Shown here in pieces: positions 8,602 to 18,499 of a stretch of DNA of 64,000 bases (positions within the stretch are counted from its first letter, which is position 1; the number at the start of each line of letters is the position of its first letter). Under the pieces are notes generated by a model, which was not told the origin of the DNA, made no database searches, and saw nothing but the letters and a program-made list of their open reading frames with translations. The stretch lies in contig WBSG01000002.1 in the NCBI GenBank assembly GCA_008923285.1, forward strand, positions 1 to 64,000. Reading direction: 5' to 3'. The translations under genes and the position numbers were made by a program. The stretch comes from Betaproteobacteria bacterium SCN2 (GTDB lineage: Bacteria; Pseudomonadota; Gammaproteobacteria; Burkholderiales; Thiobacillaceae).

Positions 8602-10242
8602 CTATTTCCACTTGAGCTGCTGATAGTGCGCGCACAGGCCATTGGTTGAGGCGTCGTGTGCAGTGACGGTCTGGTCTTCGCCAAGTTCCTTGATCAGGGC
8701 GCTCGACAGGCGCTTGCCGATTTCCACACCCCACTGGTCGAAGGCGTTGATGCTCCACAGTGTGCTCTGCACGAAGGTCTTGTGCTCATACAGCGCGACC
8801 AGCCGGCCCAGGGTGCGCGGCGTGAGCTTCTGGTAGAGCATGGTGTTCGAGGGTTTGTTGCCAGGAAAAGCCTTGTGCGGCAGCAGCAGCCGAATGGTTT
8901 CCTCATCCGCGCCCTCGGCCTTCAACTCGGCCAGCGCTTCCTGCTCGCTTTTGCCGAGCATGAGGGCTTCGGTCTGGGCGAAGCAGTTGGCGACCAGCAT
9001 CTGGTGCAGACCTTCGAAGGGGTGGCTGCTGACGGCGGCGAGCATGAAGTCGGTGGGGACGAAACGCGTACCCTGGTGCAGCAGCTGGAAGAAGGCGTGC
9101 TGGCCGTTCGAACCAGGTTCGCCCCAGACGATTTCGCCGGTCGGATAGTTTACCTTTTCGCCCAGCCGGGTCGTGCTCTTGCCGTTGGATTCCATGCACA
9201 ACTGCTGCAGGTAGGCTGGCAGGCGCGAGAGGTGTATGTCGTAGGGGAAGATGGCATGGCTCGGCGCGTCCCAGAAATGCTGGTACCAGATCGACAGCAG
9301 TGCGAGGGTGCCGGGAATGCTGGCGAGCGGGTCGGCGCGAAAATGTTCGTCCATGTCGCGCGCGCCGGCAAGCATCTCCTCAAAATGGTCCATGCCGACG
9401 TAGAGCGCGATGGGCAGGCCGATGGCCGACCACATCGAATAACGCCCGCCGACCCAGTCCCAGAACACGAACATGTTGGCGGGGTCGATGCCGAAGGCCT
9501 TGACCGCGGCCTCATTGGTGGAAATGGCGACGAAATGGCGTGCGACCGCCAGTTCCGAACCAAGCCGTTCCACCAGCCAGCGCCGCGCGATCTTGGCGTT
9601 GGCCAGGGTCTCCAGCGTGGTAAAGGATTTCGAGGAAACGATGAACAGGGTCGTTTCCGGGTTGAGATCGTCGAGCGTGTCGCCAACATGGTTGGGATCG
9701 ATGTTGGAGACGAAATGCATCTTGATGCGGGCATTGCCGTAATGCTTGAGTGCGCGGCAGGCCATCATGGGGCCGAGGTCGGAGCCGCCGATGCCGATGT
9801 TGACGATGTCGGTGATGATCTTGCCGGTGTGGCCGCGCCACTTTCCCTCGCGCACGGCATGAGTGAAGCGGTGCATCTGGTTCAGCACCTGCAGCACGCC
9901 AGGCATTACGTCGTGGCCGTCGGCCAGGATGGGCTTCAAGGGGTCATTGCGCAGCGCCACGTGCAGCACGGCGCGATTCTCGGTGAAGTTGATTTTCTCG
10001 CCGCTGAACATGGCCTCGGTCCAGGTCGGCACGTTGGCCTCATGTCCGAGCTGGCGCAACAGGGCGAGGGTTTCGTCGTTGACCAGATTTTTCGAATAAT
10101 CGAGCAGGAAGTCGTCCAGCCGGATGCTGTAGCGCTCGAAACGGCCGGGGTCGGCCTCGAACAGTGCGCGCATGCGCACGCCGTCCCAAGCCTTGCGGTG
10201 CGTCTGCAGTTTTTTCCAGGTGGGGAGGTCGGATAGCAGCAT
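8602..10242 (-). CDS. pgi: glucose-6-phosphate isomerase
   Basis: A 546-residue PGI interconverting glucose 6-phosphate and fructose 6-phosphate. Motifs: GIGGSDLGPMMA (~150-161), SKSFTTLET (~204-212) for the phosphate, the PGI signature MESNGKSTT (~350-358), and GEPGSNGQHAFFQLLHQGT (~376-394), with the terminal PGI signature near NAFDQWGVEIGK. Length equals that of the E. coli/proteobacterial class. It lies 2 nt after glgB on the same strand, so a glgB-pgi transcript would join glycogen branching with the hexose-phosphate pool. It converges with the 115-residue hypothetical gene (20 nt apart). Confidence 0.97.
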   Translation of the reverse strand: MLLSDLPTWKKLQTHRKAWDGVRMRALFEADPGRFERYSIRLDDFLLDYSKNLVNDETLALLRQLGHEANVPTWTEAMFSGEKINFTENRAVLHVALRNDPLKPILADGHDVMPGVLQVLNQMHRFTHAVREGKWRGHTGKIITDIVNIGIGGSDLGPMMACRALKHYGNARIKMHFVSNIDPNHVGDTLDDLNPETTLFIVSSKSFTTLETLANAKIARRWLVERLGSELAVARHFVAISTNEAAVKAFGIDPANMFVFWDWVGGRYSMWSAIGLPIALYVGMDHFEEMLAGARDMDEHFRADPLASIPGTLALLSIWYQHFWDAPSHAIFPYDIHLSRLPAYLQQLCMESNGKSTTRLGEKVNYPTGEIVWGEPGSNGQHAFFQLLHQGTRFVPTDFMLAAVSSHPFEGLHQMLVANCFAQTEALMLGKSEQEALAELKAEGADEETIRLLLPHKAFPGNKPSNTMLYQKLTPRTLGRLVALYEHKTFVQSTLWSINAFDQWGVEIGKRLSSALIKELGEDQTVTAHDASTNGLCAHYQQLKWK

Positions 10243-10244
10243 GT

Positions 10245-12407
10245 CTAGATTTTAAGCAATATGCCGGCCAGCGGAGGAAGGGTGAGCACAATTGAATGAG
10301 GCTGTCCCATCCAGGGCTGCGGCTCGCTGTGCAGCCCGCCTGCGTTGCCCGTGTTGGAACCGCCATACAGCGCGGAATCGGTGTTGAGGATTTCCCGGTA
10401 ATAGCCGGGTGCCGGCACGCCCACGCGATAGCCGTGCCGGGGCACGGGCGTGAAATTCAGTGCCACGATGGTGCATTGCCCATCGGCTGCGCGACGCAGG
10501 AAGCTGAATATGGAATGGTCGGCGTCATTGCAGTCCAGCCACTCGAAGCCGGCGTGCTCGAAATCCAGGCTGAACAGCGCGGAGTCGTCCCGATACAGGC
10601 GGTTGAGGTCGCGCACGAGGCGCTGGATGCCGGCGTGCCAGTCGATATTGAGCAGGCCCCAGTCGAGCTCCCAGCCGACCCGCCATTCCCGGCCCTGGCC
10701 GAATTCGTTACCCATGAAGTTGAGCTTCTTGCCGGGACTGGCCGCCTGCCAGGTCAGCAGGAGGCGCAGGTTGGCGAACTGCTGCCAGACGTCGCCCGGC
10801 ATCTTTGCAATCAGCGAGCCCTTGCCGTGCACTACCTCGTCGTGGGACAACGGCAGGATGAAATTTTCCGTATAGGCGTACAACTGGCCGAAGGTGAGCT
10901 GGTTGTGATGCCAGCGGCGGTGCACCGGATCCTGGTTCAGGTAGCTCAGGGTGTCGTTCATCCAGCCCATGTTCCATTTCAGCGAGAAGCCGAGGCCACC
11001 CAGGTAGGCCGGGCGCGACACCATGGGCCAGGAAGTCGACTCCTCGGCGAAGGTGAGGGCGCCGGGGAACTCCTCATGCACCATGACGTTGAGCTGGCGC
11101 AGGAAATCGATGGCCTCCAGGTTCTCGCGCCCGCCGTGCTGGTTGGGCAGCCATTCGCCCTGCTTGCGCGAATAGTCGAGATAGAGCATGGACGCGACGG
11201 CGTCCACGCGCAGGCCGTCGAGATGGAATTCGGACAGCCAGTAATGCGCGCTCGCCAGCAGGAAACTTTTTACCTCGGCGCGGCCGTAGTTGAAGATGTG
11301 CGTGCCCCAGTCCTGGTGAAATCCGCGGCGCGGGTCTTCGTGCTCGTACAATGCCGTGCCGTCGAAACGCGCCAGCGCCCAGCCGTCCTGCGGGAAGTGC
11401 GCAGGCACCCAGTCGAGGATCACGCCGATGCCGGCCTGGTGGCAACTGTCCACGAAAGCACGAAAGTCGTCCGGCGTGCCGTAGCGGCTGGTCGGCGCGA
11501 AGTAACCGGTTGCCTGATAGCCCCAGGATTCGTCGAGCGGGTGCTCGGACACCGGCAGCAGTTCGACATGGGTATAGTTCATGTCCTGCAGGTAGGGGAT
11601 CAGGCTTTCGGCCAGTTCACGATAGCTGTAGAAACGTCCATCCGGATGGCGCTTCCAGGACCCGGCGTGGACTTCGTAGACGTTGATGGGCGCATGCAGC
11701 CAGTCCCACTCCTGCCTCCGTTCCAGCCAGGCCGTGTCCTGCCAGACATGGCTGGATTGCGGACACACGCGCGGCGCAGTGCCGGGGCGGCGCTCGAACC
11801 AGCGCGCATAAGGATCGGCCTTGACCAGTATCCGGCCGCTGTCGCGATTGCGTATCTCGAACTTGTAGTGGGCGCCGGCCTGGAGGCCGGGCAGGAACAG
11901 CTCCCAGACCCCGGAGTTGCCGCGCGAGCGCATGGGGTTCACGCGGCCGTCCCAGTAGTTGAAGTCGCCCACCACCGATACCCGTTCGGCGTTGGGCGCC
12001 CAGGTCGCGAAGCGGACCCCTTGTACGCCGTTTACCGTGACAGGGTGGGCGCCGAGCATGTTGTAGGCCTGCAGCAGGCGCCCTTCGCCGAACAGGTAAA
12101 GATCATGCTCCGACAGCAGCGGCGGAAAGCAATACGGATCATGCCGTTCGTGGCCGGCATGGCCGTAGCTGGAGCGAATGCGGTAGGGCAGTTCGGGCGC
12201 GGATTGACCATGCCATTCGAACAGGCCGCGCGCGTCGGTTTTTTCCATCGGCCCCAGGCCGATGATTTCGACGCTGTCGGCGTGCGGGTCGAACACGCGC
12301 ACGACATGTCCCTCTGGGTCGGGGTGCCAGCCGAGGAAGCCGAACGGGTCATGGCTGCGGCCGGCGGCAAGGTCGAGCAAGCGGGAATCGACGGAAGTGT
12401 TTAACAT
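10245..12407 (-). CDS. glgB: 1,4-alpha-glucan branching enzyme
   Basis: A 720-residue GH13 branching enzyme that cuts alpha-1,4 glucan and rejoins the fragment in alpha-1,6 linkage. Residues ~1-105 form the GlgB N-terminal domain, ~110-215 the CBM48 module ([19 protein letters not shown]), and ~230-600 the catalytic TIM barrel. The catalytic set is visible: [13 protein letters not shown] (nucleophile Asp), FAEESTSWP (acid/base Glu) and [13 protein letters not shown] (stabilising Asp). The C-terminal beta domain follows. Divergent from glgC with about 60 nt between the starts, and coupled to pgi downstream. No glgA or glgX is present in the window. Confidence 0.97.
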   Translation of the reverse strand: MLNTSVDSRLLDLAAGRSHDPFGFLGWHPDPEGHVVRVFDPHADSVEIIGLGPMEKTDARGLFEWHGQSAPELPYRIRSSYGHAGHERHDPYCFPPLLSEHDLYLFGEGRLLQAYNMLGAHPVTVNGVQGVRFATWAPNAERVSVVGDFNYWDGRVNPMRSRGNSGVWELFLPGLQAGAHYKFEIRNRDSGRILVKADPYARWFERRPGTAPRVCPQSSHVWQDTAWLERRQEWDWLHAPINVYEVHAGSWKRHPDGRFYSYRELAESLIPYLQDMNYTHVELLPVSEHPLDESWGYQATGYFAPTSRYGTPDDFRAFVDSCHQAGIGVILDWVPAHFPQDGWALARFDGTALYEHEDPRRGFHQDWGTHIFNYGRAEVKSFLLASAHYWLSEFHLDGLRVDAVASMLYLDYSRKQGEWLPNQHGGRENLEAIDFLRQLNVMVHEEFPGALTFAEESTSWPMVSRPAYLGGLGFSLKWNMGWMNDTLSYLNQDPVHRRWHHNQLTFGQLYAYTENFILPLSHDEVVHGKGSLIAKMPGDVWQQFANLRLLLTWQAASPGKKLNFMGNEFGQGREWRVGWELDWGLLNIDWHAGIQRLVRDLNRLYRDDSALFSLDFEHAGFEWLDCNDADHSIFSFLRRAADGQCTIVALNFTPVPRHGYRVGVPAPGYYREILNTDSALYGGSNTGNAGGLHSEPQPWMGQPHSIVLTLPPLAGILLKI

Positions 12408-12469
12408 TGTTTTAGCAACCAGAGCCTATCATAAGAATATGTATGCTTATCGTGAAAAGAAAGGGAGTC

Positions 12470-13753
12470 ATGCGAAACCCGTCAGGCAACGAGCCTAGAT
12501 TCGTCAGTTTGCTGACCAAGAAAACCGTGGCGCTCATCCTCGCCGGCGGGCGCGGGTCACGGCTGATGCAGATGACCGACTGGCGCGCCAAGCCGGCCGT
12601 GCCTTTTGGCGGCAAGTTCCGCATCATCGACTTTCCGCTGTCGAACTGCCTGAATTCCGGCATCCGCCGCGTGGGCGTGCTGACGCAGTACAAGGCGCAC
12701 AGCCTGATCAAGCACATCCAGCGCGGCTGGGGCTTTCTGCGCGGCGAGTTCAACGAGTTCATCGAACTTCTGCCGGCGCAGCAACGCATCGAGACCGAGT
12801 GGTACAAGGGCACGGCGGATGCGGTGTTCCAGAACATGGACATCATCCGCAAATATGGCCCCGAGTACGTGCTGATTCTTGCAGGCGACCACGTATACAA
12901 GATGGATTACGGCGAGATGCTGGCCTGTCACGTCAAGCATCAGGCCGACATGACGGTTGCCTGTCTGGAAGTGCCGCTGGAACAGGCGAGTGCATTCGGC
13001 GTGATGGCGGTCGACGATGACGAGCGCGTGATCGACTTCATGGAAAAGCCCGACAATCCGCCGCCCATGCCGGGACGGCCGGACCGTGCGCTTGTCAGCA
13101 TGGGCATCTACATTTTCAACGCCAAGTTCCTCTACGAGCAGCTCATTCGCGATGCCGACGACCGCCATTCGGAGCACGACTTCGGCAAGAACCTGATTCC
13201 TCATATGGTCTCGCGCTATCGCGTGGTGGCGCACCGCTTTTCCGACAGCTGCGTTGGCAGCGAGGGTGTCGAGCCTTACTGGCGCGACGTGGGCACGGTG
13301 GACGCCTTCTGGGAGGCCAACATCGACCTGGCCGGGGTAACGCCCGACCTCAACCTGTATGACAAGAACTGGCCGATCTGGACGCATCAGGAGCAATTGC
13401 CGCCGGCCAAGTTCGTGTTCAACGACGATGACCGCCGCGGCATGGCGACCGACTCCATGGTATCCGGAGGCTGCGTCATATCGGGCGCGACGGTGCGCCA
13501 TTCCGTGCTGTTTTCCAACGTCAAGGTGCACAGCTATGCCACGCTCGAGGATGCGGTCGTGCTGCCTGACGTGACGATCGGCAGGCATGCCAGGCTGAAG
13601 AAAGTGGTGATCGACAAGGGCTGCCTCATTCCCGAGGGACTGGAAGCCGGGTTCGACCGCGAGCGCGACGCCAAGTCCTTCCATGTCACCCCAAACGGCG
13701 TGACCATGATCACGCCCGAGATGCTGGGGCAGCATATCCATTACGTCAGATGA
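12470..13753 (+). CDS. glgC: glucose-1-phosphate adenylyltransferase
   Basis: ADP-glucose pyrophosphorylase, the committing step of glycogen synthesis. Nucleotidyltransferase domain with [12 protein letters not shown] near residue 22, [15 protein letters not shown] near 41, the [11 protein letters not shown] metal-binding loop and the FMEKP motif; a C-terminal left-handed beta helix follows ([12 protein letters not shown]). From this start the protein is 427 residues. The purine run AAGGGAG at 12461-12467 is near this ATG; an in-frame ATG at 12443 would add nine residues but has no ribosome-binding site, so the choice is moderately sure. The stop overlaps the start of the GH57 gene (ATGA at 13750-13753), implying translational coupling. 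Confidence 0.95.
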   Translation: MRNPSGNEPRFVSLLTKKTVALILAGGRGSRLMQMTDWRAKPAVPFGGKFRIIDFPLSNCLNSGIRRVGVLTQYKAHSLIKHIQRGWGFLRGEFNEFIELLPAQQRIETEWYKGTADAVFQNMDIIRKYGPEYVLILAGDHVYKMDYGEMLACHVKHQADMTVACLEVPLEQASAFGVMAVDDDERVIDFMEKPDNPPPMPGRPDRALVSMGIYIFNAKFLYEQLIRDADDRHSEHDFGKNLIPHMVSRYRVVAHRFSDSCVGSEGVEPYWRDVGTVDAFWEANIDLAGVTPDLNLYDKNWPIWTHQEQLPPAKFVFNDDDRRGMATDSMVSGGCVISGATVRHSVLFSNVKVHSYATLEDAVVLPDVTIGRHARLKKVVIDKGCLIPEGLEAGFDRERDAKSFHVTPNGVTMITPEMLGQHIHYVR

Positions 13754-15450
13754 GCGAACGCAAATTGCATCTCGTCCTGTGCTGGCATATGCACCAGCCG
13801 GATTACCGCGACTCGCAGACCGGCGAGTTCCGCCTGCCCTGGACCTATCTGCACGCGCTGAAGGACTACTCGGACATGGCGGCGCACATCGAGGCCGAAC
13901 CGCGCGCCAGGGCCGTGTTCAATTTCGTGCCGGTGCTGCTGGACCAACTCGAGGATTACGCCGAGCAGTTCGCCAGCGGCCGCTATCGTGATCCGCTGCT
14001 GCGCCTTCTGGCGCGTGAGGATTACGAGGGGCTGACGCAGGCGGAGCGCAAATTCATCCTCGAATGCGGCTTCCGCCTCGGCCACGAGCAGATGATCGCG
14101 CCGTATCCCTATTACAAGCGCCTGCACGAGTTGTACGATCTGGCCGAAAAATTCGGCGGCAGGGGCCTTGATTACCTGTCGGGCCAGTACCTGGCCGATC
14201 TCATGGTCTGGTATCACCTGGTCTGGATCGGCGAGACCATTTGCCGCAGCGATCCGCTGCCGGTCCGGCTGATGGCCAAGGGCGAGGGCTTCGATCTGGA
14301 AGACCGCAAGGCGCTTCTGGATCTGGTGGCGCGCGTGGTGAGCGGCCTGGTTCCGCGCTATCGCAGGCTGATGGAATCCGGACGCATCGAAATTTCGTCC
14401 ACGCCGCATGCTCATCCCATTGCGCCGCTGTTGATCGACTTCCATTCCGCGCGCGACGCATGGCCGGAGGCCGTGCTGCCGCGCACGCACCACTACCCGG
14501 GCGGCAGCAGCCGGGTCGCCGCACATGTCCAGTCGGCGATCGAGTCGCACACGCGTCGTTTCGGCAGCGTGCCCGCCGGCTTCTGGCCGGCGGAGGGCGG
14601 CGTCTCCGATGAGACCCTGCGCCTGTTCGGACAGGCCGGCGTGAAGTGGGCGGCAAGCGGCGGAGCCGTGCTTGCCAACAGTCTCCGGCGTGCGGGCATG
14701 AACACGGAAGCTGCAACGAACTACCTGTATCGGCCGTACCGCATCGAGGGCATGGAGAGCGGCCCCGTGTGCTTTTTTCGCGACGACAAGCTTTCCGACC
14801 TGATCGGTTTCGAGTTTTCCAAGTGGCACGGCGCCGACGCGGTGGCGCATTTCGTGGCCGAACTGGAGCGGGTCCACAAGGAGGCGGGTGAAGAGGAGGC
14901 CGTGGTCTCGGTGATCCTCGACGGCGAGAATGCCTGGGAGTACTACCCCTACAACGGCTATTATTTTCTTTCCGGCTTGTATGCTGCGCTGGCCGAGCAC
15001 GCCTTCATCCGCATGACCACATTCAGCGAATACCTGGACCAGGCGAAGGAAGAGCGGATCGGCAAGCTGCCCGGACTGACGGCGGGCAGTTGGGTCTATG
15101 GCACGTTCTCAACCTGGATCGGCGACCCGGCCAAGAACGCAGCCTGGGACCTGCTGTGCGATGCCAAGCGCACCCTGGACAAGATCGACGCGGCCGGCGT
15201 GCTCGATGCCGACGCGCGCAGCGCGGCTTTCCGGCAGTTGGCCGTTTGCGAAAGCTCGGACTGGTTCTGGTGGTTTGGCGACTACAATCCGGGCCGCACG
15301 GTCGCCAGTTTCGATCGGCTGTATCGCGACAATCTCAAGCGCCTGTACGCACTGCTCGGCGTTCAGCCGCCGTCCCAGCTCGATCATCCGATCTGCCGCG
15401 GCGAGGGCAGGGGGGCGGAGGCCGGCGGCACCATGCGCCGTTCGAGTTAG
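13750..15450 (+). CDS. glycoside hydrolase family 57 alpha-glucan hydrolase
   Basis: A 566-residue GH57 enzyme. Visible family regions: [10 protein letters not shown] at the N-terminus (region 1), [14 protein letters not shown] near residue 278 containing the nucleophile Glu (region 3), and [13 protein letters not shown] near residue 390 containing the acid/base Asp (region 4). The C-terminal [10 protein letters not shown] stretch is typical of the alpha-amylase-like GH57 subgroup found in glycogen clusters. It is translationally coupled to glgC by ATGA. Likely role: trimming or remodelling of cytoplasmic glycogen or maltodextrin, as no signal peptide is present. Exact specificity (amylase, glucanotransferase or branching) cannot be read from sequence. 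Confidence 0.9.
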   Translation: MSERKLHLVLCWHMHQPDYRDSQTGEFRLPWTYLHALKDYSDMAAHIEAEPRARAVFNFVPVLLDQLEDYAEQFASGRYRDPLLRLLAREDYEGLTQAERKFILECGFRLGHEQMIAPYPYYKRLHELYDLAEKFGGRGLDYLSGQYLADLMVWYHLVWIGETICRSDPLPVRLMAKGEGFDLEDRKALLDLVARVVSGLVPRYRRLMESGRIEISSTPHAHPIAPLLIDFHSARDAWPEAVLPRTHHYPGGSSRVAAHVQSAIESHTRRFGSVPAGFWPAEGGVSDETLRLFGQAGVKWAASGGAVLANSLRRAGMNTEAATNYLYRPYRIEGMESGPVCFFRDDKLSDLIGFEFSKWHGADAVAHFVAELERVHKEAGEEEAVVSVILDGENAWEYYPYNGYYFLSGLYAALAEHAFIRMTTFSEYLDQAKEERIGKLPGLTAGSWVYGTFSTWIGDPAKNAAWDLLCDAKRTLDKIDAAGVLDADARSAAFRQLAVCESSDWFWWFGDYNPGRTVASFDRLYRDNLKRLYALLGVQPPSQLDHPICRGEGRGAEAGGTMRRSS

Positions 15451-15502
15451 ACGGGGGGCGGTTTTTACGCGAAAATGCCTGCTGTTACACAGGAGTTCGC
15501 AA

Positions 15503-15994
15503 ATGAATCAGCAGGTTGTCCAGTCCGGACTGGTCGTCTACATCACTTATTCCATCCTCGACCAGGCGCGCAACGTGGTCGAGCAGCACGATCTGCCGAT
15601 CGGCTACGTGCAGGGCGCGAACAGCGGCCTCCTGCCCAGCATCGAATCCGCCCTGGTCGGCAGGCGGGTCGGCGACCAGGTGGAAGTGACGCTGCCGCCG
15701 CAGGACGCTTTCGGCGAGCGCGACCCGGAGCTTTCCTTTACCGATGACGTCGACAACGTGCCGCCGCAGTTCCGCCAGGTGGGGGCGCAGGTGCAAATGG
15801 CCAGTGAATCGGGCGAAACCAGGACTTTTCATGTGACCAAAATCGAAGGCGGCAAGCTGACCGTCGACGGCAACCACCCGTTGGCCGGGCAGAATGCGAT
15901 CTGCGTGGTGAACATCCTCAACATCCGCGAAGCCACGCCTGAGGAGTTGGTCAGCGGCATGGCGGCGGATTCTGCACCGCCGCAGTTGCATTAA
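15503..15994 (+). CDS. slyD: FKBP-type peptidyl-prolyl isomerase, SlyD family
   Basis: A 163-residue SlyD-like isomerase and chaperone. FKBP part with GYVQGANSGLLPSIESAL (residues ~34-51) and the DAFGERDPEL strand leading into the IF (insert-in-flap) chaperone domain at ~70-125, then return to FKBP with NHPLAGQNAICVVNIL. The histidine- and cysteine-rich metal-binding tail of E. coli SlyD is missing; the C-terminus is short. Start fixed by AGGAG at 15491-15495, 7 nt before the ATG. It follows the GH57 gene by about 50 nt and ends near a palindromic element and a terminator. Confidence 0.93.
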   Translation: MNQQVVQSGLVVYITYSILDQARNVVEQHDLPIGYVQGANSGLLPSIESALVGRRVGDQVEVTLPPQDAFGERDPELSFTDDVDNVPPQFRQVGAQVQMASESGETRTFHVTKIEGGKLTVDGNHPLAGQNAICVVNILNIREATPEELVSGMAADSAPPQLH

Positions 15995-16012
15995 AGACGG
16001 CCGTTGAACTTG

Positions 16013-16086
16013 AATACAGAGGAAACAGAGGTATCAGAGCAAGTGGGCAGATGAAGAAGTAATTTTCTCTGTGCCCTCTGTTATCC
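16013..16086. repeat. intergenic imperfect palindrome A (CAGAGG family)
   Basis: Left arm ATACAGAGGAAACAGAGG (16015-16032) is complementary in an imperfect way to right arm CTCTGTGCCCTCTGTTAT (about 16067-16084). Its left arm shares 14 of 15 bases (ACAGAGGAAACAGAG) with the element at 37857-37871. No protein-coding signal. It lies between slyD and the terminator at 16108. Confidence 0.7.
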
Positions 16087-16107
16087 CGGTGCAAGAGGTT
16101 TGAAATG

Positions 16108-16135
16108 AAAAAAGCCGGGTCATCCCGGCTTTTTC
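16108..16135. terminator. bidirectional terminator between slyD and SCP2-like gene
   Basis: Perfect stem AGCCGGG/CCCGGCT with TCAT loop, A run to the left and T run to the right. Serves the converging slyD (plus) and SCP2-like gene (minus). Confidence 0.85.
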
Positions 16136-16153
16136 GTTGAGCGATCCCCCGGA

Positions 16154-16663
16154 TTACCTGGGGCAGGCCTGCTCGGCGGCGATCTTGCCAGGCAGGCGCA
16201 GGAAGGCCTCGAACGGCCCCATCACGCTCATGGCTTCCATCTTGGGTCCGGTGAACTTCAGCCGGCCGAACATCATGGCGCGCATGGGGCCGTATTCGCC
16301 CGCGCCCATCTGGTTCCAGCGCTCGGTGGTGGCGTGCATCAGATAGTCGACATCGTAATCCAGCGCCGCGGTCTGCTGCTTGCCGCCATACACGCACATG
16401 GCCTTGCCGTCCTTGGCGACGATTTTCATCTCGGTGATGTACTTGTCGCCGCAGTCGGTGCGGTACATCTGGACGATCTTGTAGCCGCGATCCTTGTCGT
16501 TCTTGATCCATTTGTCGGCGAGGCCGTCGGACAGGGCCTCATCCTTGTTCCAGGCATCGCAGGCCTGGGCGGTCCACTCGGCGGACATCAGGGCAGGCGC
16601 GGCGTGCGCGCCAGTAGCGGAAATGGCCAGCATGCTTGCTGCCAGCAGGGAAAGTTTGCGCAT
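16154..16663 (-). CDS. secreted SCP2 sterol-carrier-like protein
   Basis: A 169-residue protein with a clear signal peptide (residues 1-21, MRKLSLLAASML ... AHA). The mature part resembles the SCP2 lipid-binding fold, best seen in the C-terminal GRLKFTGPKMEAMSVMGPF (~138-156), the stretch that in SCP2 proteins lines the tunnel. Three to four cysteines in the mature chain would allow disulfides in the periplasm. Start chosen because GGAGG lies 7 nt upstream (minus strand, ~16671-16675) and the signal peptide begins there. It lies next to the MCE lipid-transport operon on the same strand, which makes a lipid-handling role in the envelope attractive but unproven. Confidence 0.75.
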   Translation of the reverse strand: MRKLSLLAASMLAISATGAHAAPALMSAEWTAQACDAWNKDEALSDGLADKWIKNDKDRGYKIVQMYRTDCGDKYITEMKIVAKDGKAMCVYGGKQQTAALDYDVDYLMHATTERWNQMGAGEYGPMRAMMFGRLKFTGPKMEAMSVMGPFEAFLRLPGKIAAEQACPR

Positions 16664-16889
16664 CGTATTGCCTCCATATAATAGTGTCGTAGTAGCATGA
16701 AAATGACATGCAGGCCGCAAGTTAAAGCGCCGGCAACTGACTTGTCAACGATTGGCGACGGAAAGTTCCATCTGGTTGGTGCCTGGGCACTCAGCCCGGG
16801 GTTTGCAGGGCGCCGGCATGTCGTCCATCCAACGTGGAAAGCCTGGTTTCGTCTTTGCGTTCCGTGATGGCAATGCAGCAGAAAAGCGC

Positions 16890-17549
16890 CTAGCGCGGTT
16901 CTTCTGCCAGCCGGATGCGGGCACGCAGCCTTTCCAGGCCGGCCTGGTCTCCATTTCGGGCAGCCTGCGCTTCCTGCAATTTGAGATAAACCAGCAGCGG
17001 CTTGCGCCAGCCCTGCTCAGAGGCGGTTTCCGTCGCCACTTGCAGCGTCGCTGCGTCAGCCTGCCTGCGCAGTACCGTGACGGAGGCCGCCACCAGCCGC
17101 GAGAGCGGATCGTCGATTTTCTGCAGGATGCCGGCATTCCTCGCGGGATCGCGGTTGCTGGCGAAGTCGCGGTACTGGGCGGGCAGCCTGCCGCTGTCGA
17201 GCCCTTCCCACTGGCCGCTGATGAAGCGGTGGTAGGCCTCGTCCTCGGCCGAGGCGCCGTGTTGCGCGTATTCCAGGTAGCCGCTGCAAGTCTCGAAGGC
17301 CAGGCTGGCCTGGCGCGTGGCACAGCGCACGAGATGCAGGCGCGCGGTTTCCTCGATGCGGGCGGCGCTGCCGGCAGCAGCCAGCGCCTGCCGGAAATGG
17401 CCCTCGGCCAGGGTGTTCTGCCCCTTGAGTTCGGCCTGCTTGTAGCGCTCGATCAGGCTGATGCTGTCCAGCTTCCAGTCCGGCGTCTTCGGTCCGCCGC
17501 CGCAGGCGGAAAGCGCAAGGACCAGGAATGCGATGAATGCTTTTCTCAT
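16890..17549 (-). CDS. putative lipoprotein of the MCE operon
   Basis: A 219-residue protein with a lipoprotein signal peptide (MRKAFIAFLVLALSAC, lipobox LSAC), so the N-terminal Cys would be lipidated. The remainder is helical and rich in Ala, Arg, Glu, with TPR-like character (ERYKQAELKGQNTLAEGHF, residues ~32-50) but no family I recognise. The start codon overlaps the stop of the MCE-domain gene (ATGA at 17549-17546), so it is the last member of the lipid transport operon and is probably an outer- or inner-membrane accessory. About 225 nt follow before the SCP2-like gene; they contain no gene that I can see. Confidence 0.75.
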   Translation of the reverse strand: MRKAFIAFLVLALSACGGGPKTPDWKLDSISLIERYKQAELKGQNTLAEGHFRQALAAAGSAARIEETARLHLVRCATRQASLAFETCSGYLEYAQHGASAEDEAYHRFISGQWEGLDSGRLPAQYRDFASNRDPARNAGILQKIDDPLSRLVAASVTVLRRQADAATLQVATETASEQGWRKPLLVYLKLQEAQAARNGDQAGLERLRARIRLAEEPR

Positions 17550-18496
17550 GGCAGCTTCATGTCCGCATCGCCGCCGAACGGCCACATGCGGTTGATGTCG
17601 TTGAGGAGGTCGTTGGCCTTGCGCACCGAGTCGTCGATATCGGCGCGCAGCCTAGCGAGGTCCTGGGTGCCGTCCTTGACGTTGGCGGAGACGTCGACCG
17701 CGTTCTTCAGCAGTTCGTCCACACGCTTCAGACTGCCTTGGGCGTCCACCAGCATGGCGCGCACCTGGGCCAGCGCCTGTTTGCTCTGTTCCGACATGCC
17801 GTCCTCGGCGAACAGCCAGCGGTCGGTTTTGACCAGCATGGCGTCGACCCTGACGGAAACCTCGTTCAGCTTCGCCGTGAGGCCTTCGAGGTTCTTCAGG
17901 CTGTTGACGACGGGCCGGGCGTTCTCTTCGCTGCCCAGCACGCCTTCGAGCACGCCGTACTTGCCGCTCATGCGGGTGCTGATGGTCTTGGCGTTGGCCA
18001 GCGTGCTGTTGAGTTCGCCATCCTGGCGGGTGATGTGCTCGACGTTGGCGAGGATGTTCTTCACCCGCTCGATCAGCGCGGGGATTTCCTGGGTGGGGTC
18101 GGTCACCAGCAGCAGGACCGTGGCATTGTCGGGCAACTGGGGCGAAGACAAATCCGGGGTGCTGACCTTGATCTTCGCGCCGCCGACCAGGGGCTTGTCG
18201 AGGGTGAAGCCGCTGTCGACGCGCAGCCATCTTGCCCCGCTTTGCGAGACCTCGGCCTTGATGACGATGCCGCCGGCGTCATTGAGGGTGACGCTGGTGA
18301 CCTGGCCGATGGACATGCCCGAGAAGGTCAGCGGCATGCCGGGGCTGATGCCTTCCGCGCTGGCGGCTGCCAGCTGCAGATGCATGCGCTGTTCGAAGAA
18401 ACCGCGTGCGTGCAGCACGTAGGCGAGGAACGCCAGCGCCAGGACGGACACGGCGATGACGAAGAGGCCGACTTTCAGGTGCAGGTTCTTGAACAT
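17546..18496 (-). CDS. MlaD-like MCE domain protein
   Basis: A 316-residue MCE protein. Residues ~8-30 are a single N-terminal transmembrane anchor (VGLFVIAVSVLALAFLAYVL), residues ~38-115 the MCE/MlaD beta domain (GISPGMPLTFSGMSIGQVTSV is its core), and residues ~130-300 a long helical region that in related PqiB/Mla/Ttg2 proteins builds the central channel. MCE proteins bind and shuttle lipids between inner and outer membrane with an MlaE permease and MlaF ATPase. It lies 3 nt after the degenerate ATPase gene and overlaps the lipoprotein gene. Confidence 0.9.
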   Translation of the reverse strand: MFKNLHLKVGLFVIAVSVLALAFLAYVLHARGFFEQRMHLQLAAASAEGISPGMPLTFSGMSIGQVTSVTLNDAGGIVIKAEVSQSGARWLRVDSGFTLDKPLVGGAKIKVSTPDLSSPQLPDNATVLLLVTDPTQEIPALIERVKNILANVEHITRQDGELNSTLANAKTISTRMSGKYGVLEGVLGSEENARPVVNSLKNLEGLTAKLNEVSVRVDAMLVKTDRWLFAEDGMSEQSKQALAQVRAMLVDAQGSLKRVDELLKNAVDVSANVKDGTQDLARLRADIDDSVRKANDLLNDINRMWPFGGDADMKLP

Positions 18497-18499
18497 GGT

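Noticed and set aside
10296-12404. Long open frame opposite glgB, and similar ones opposite pgi and the DUF4139 gene
   Set aside because: All are mirror frames of well supported genes and lack starts with ribosome-binding sites.
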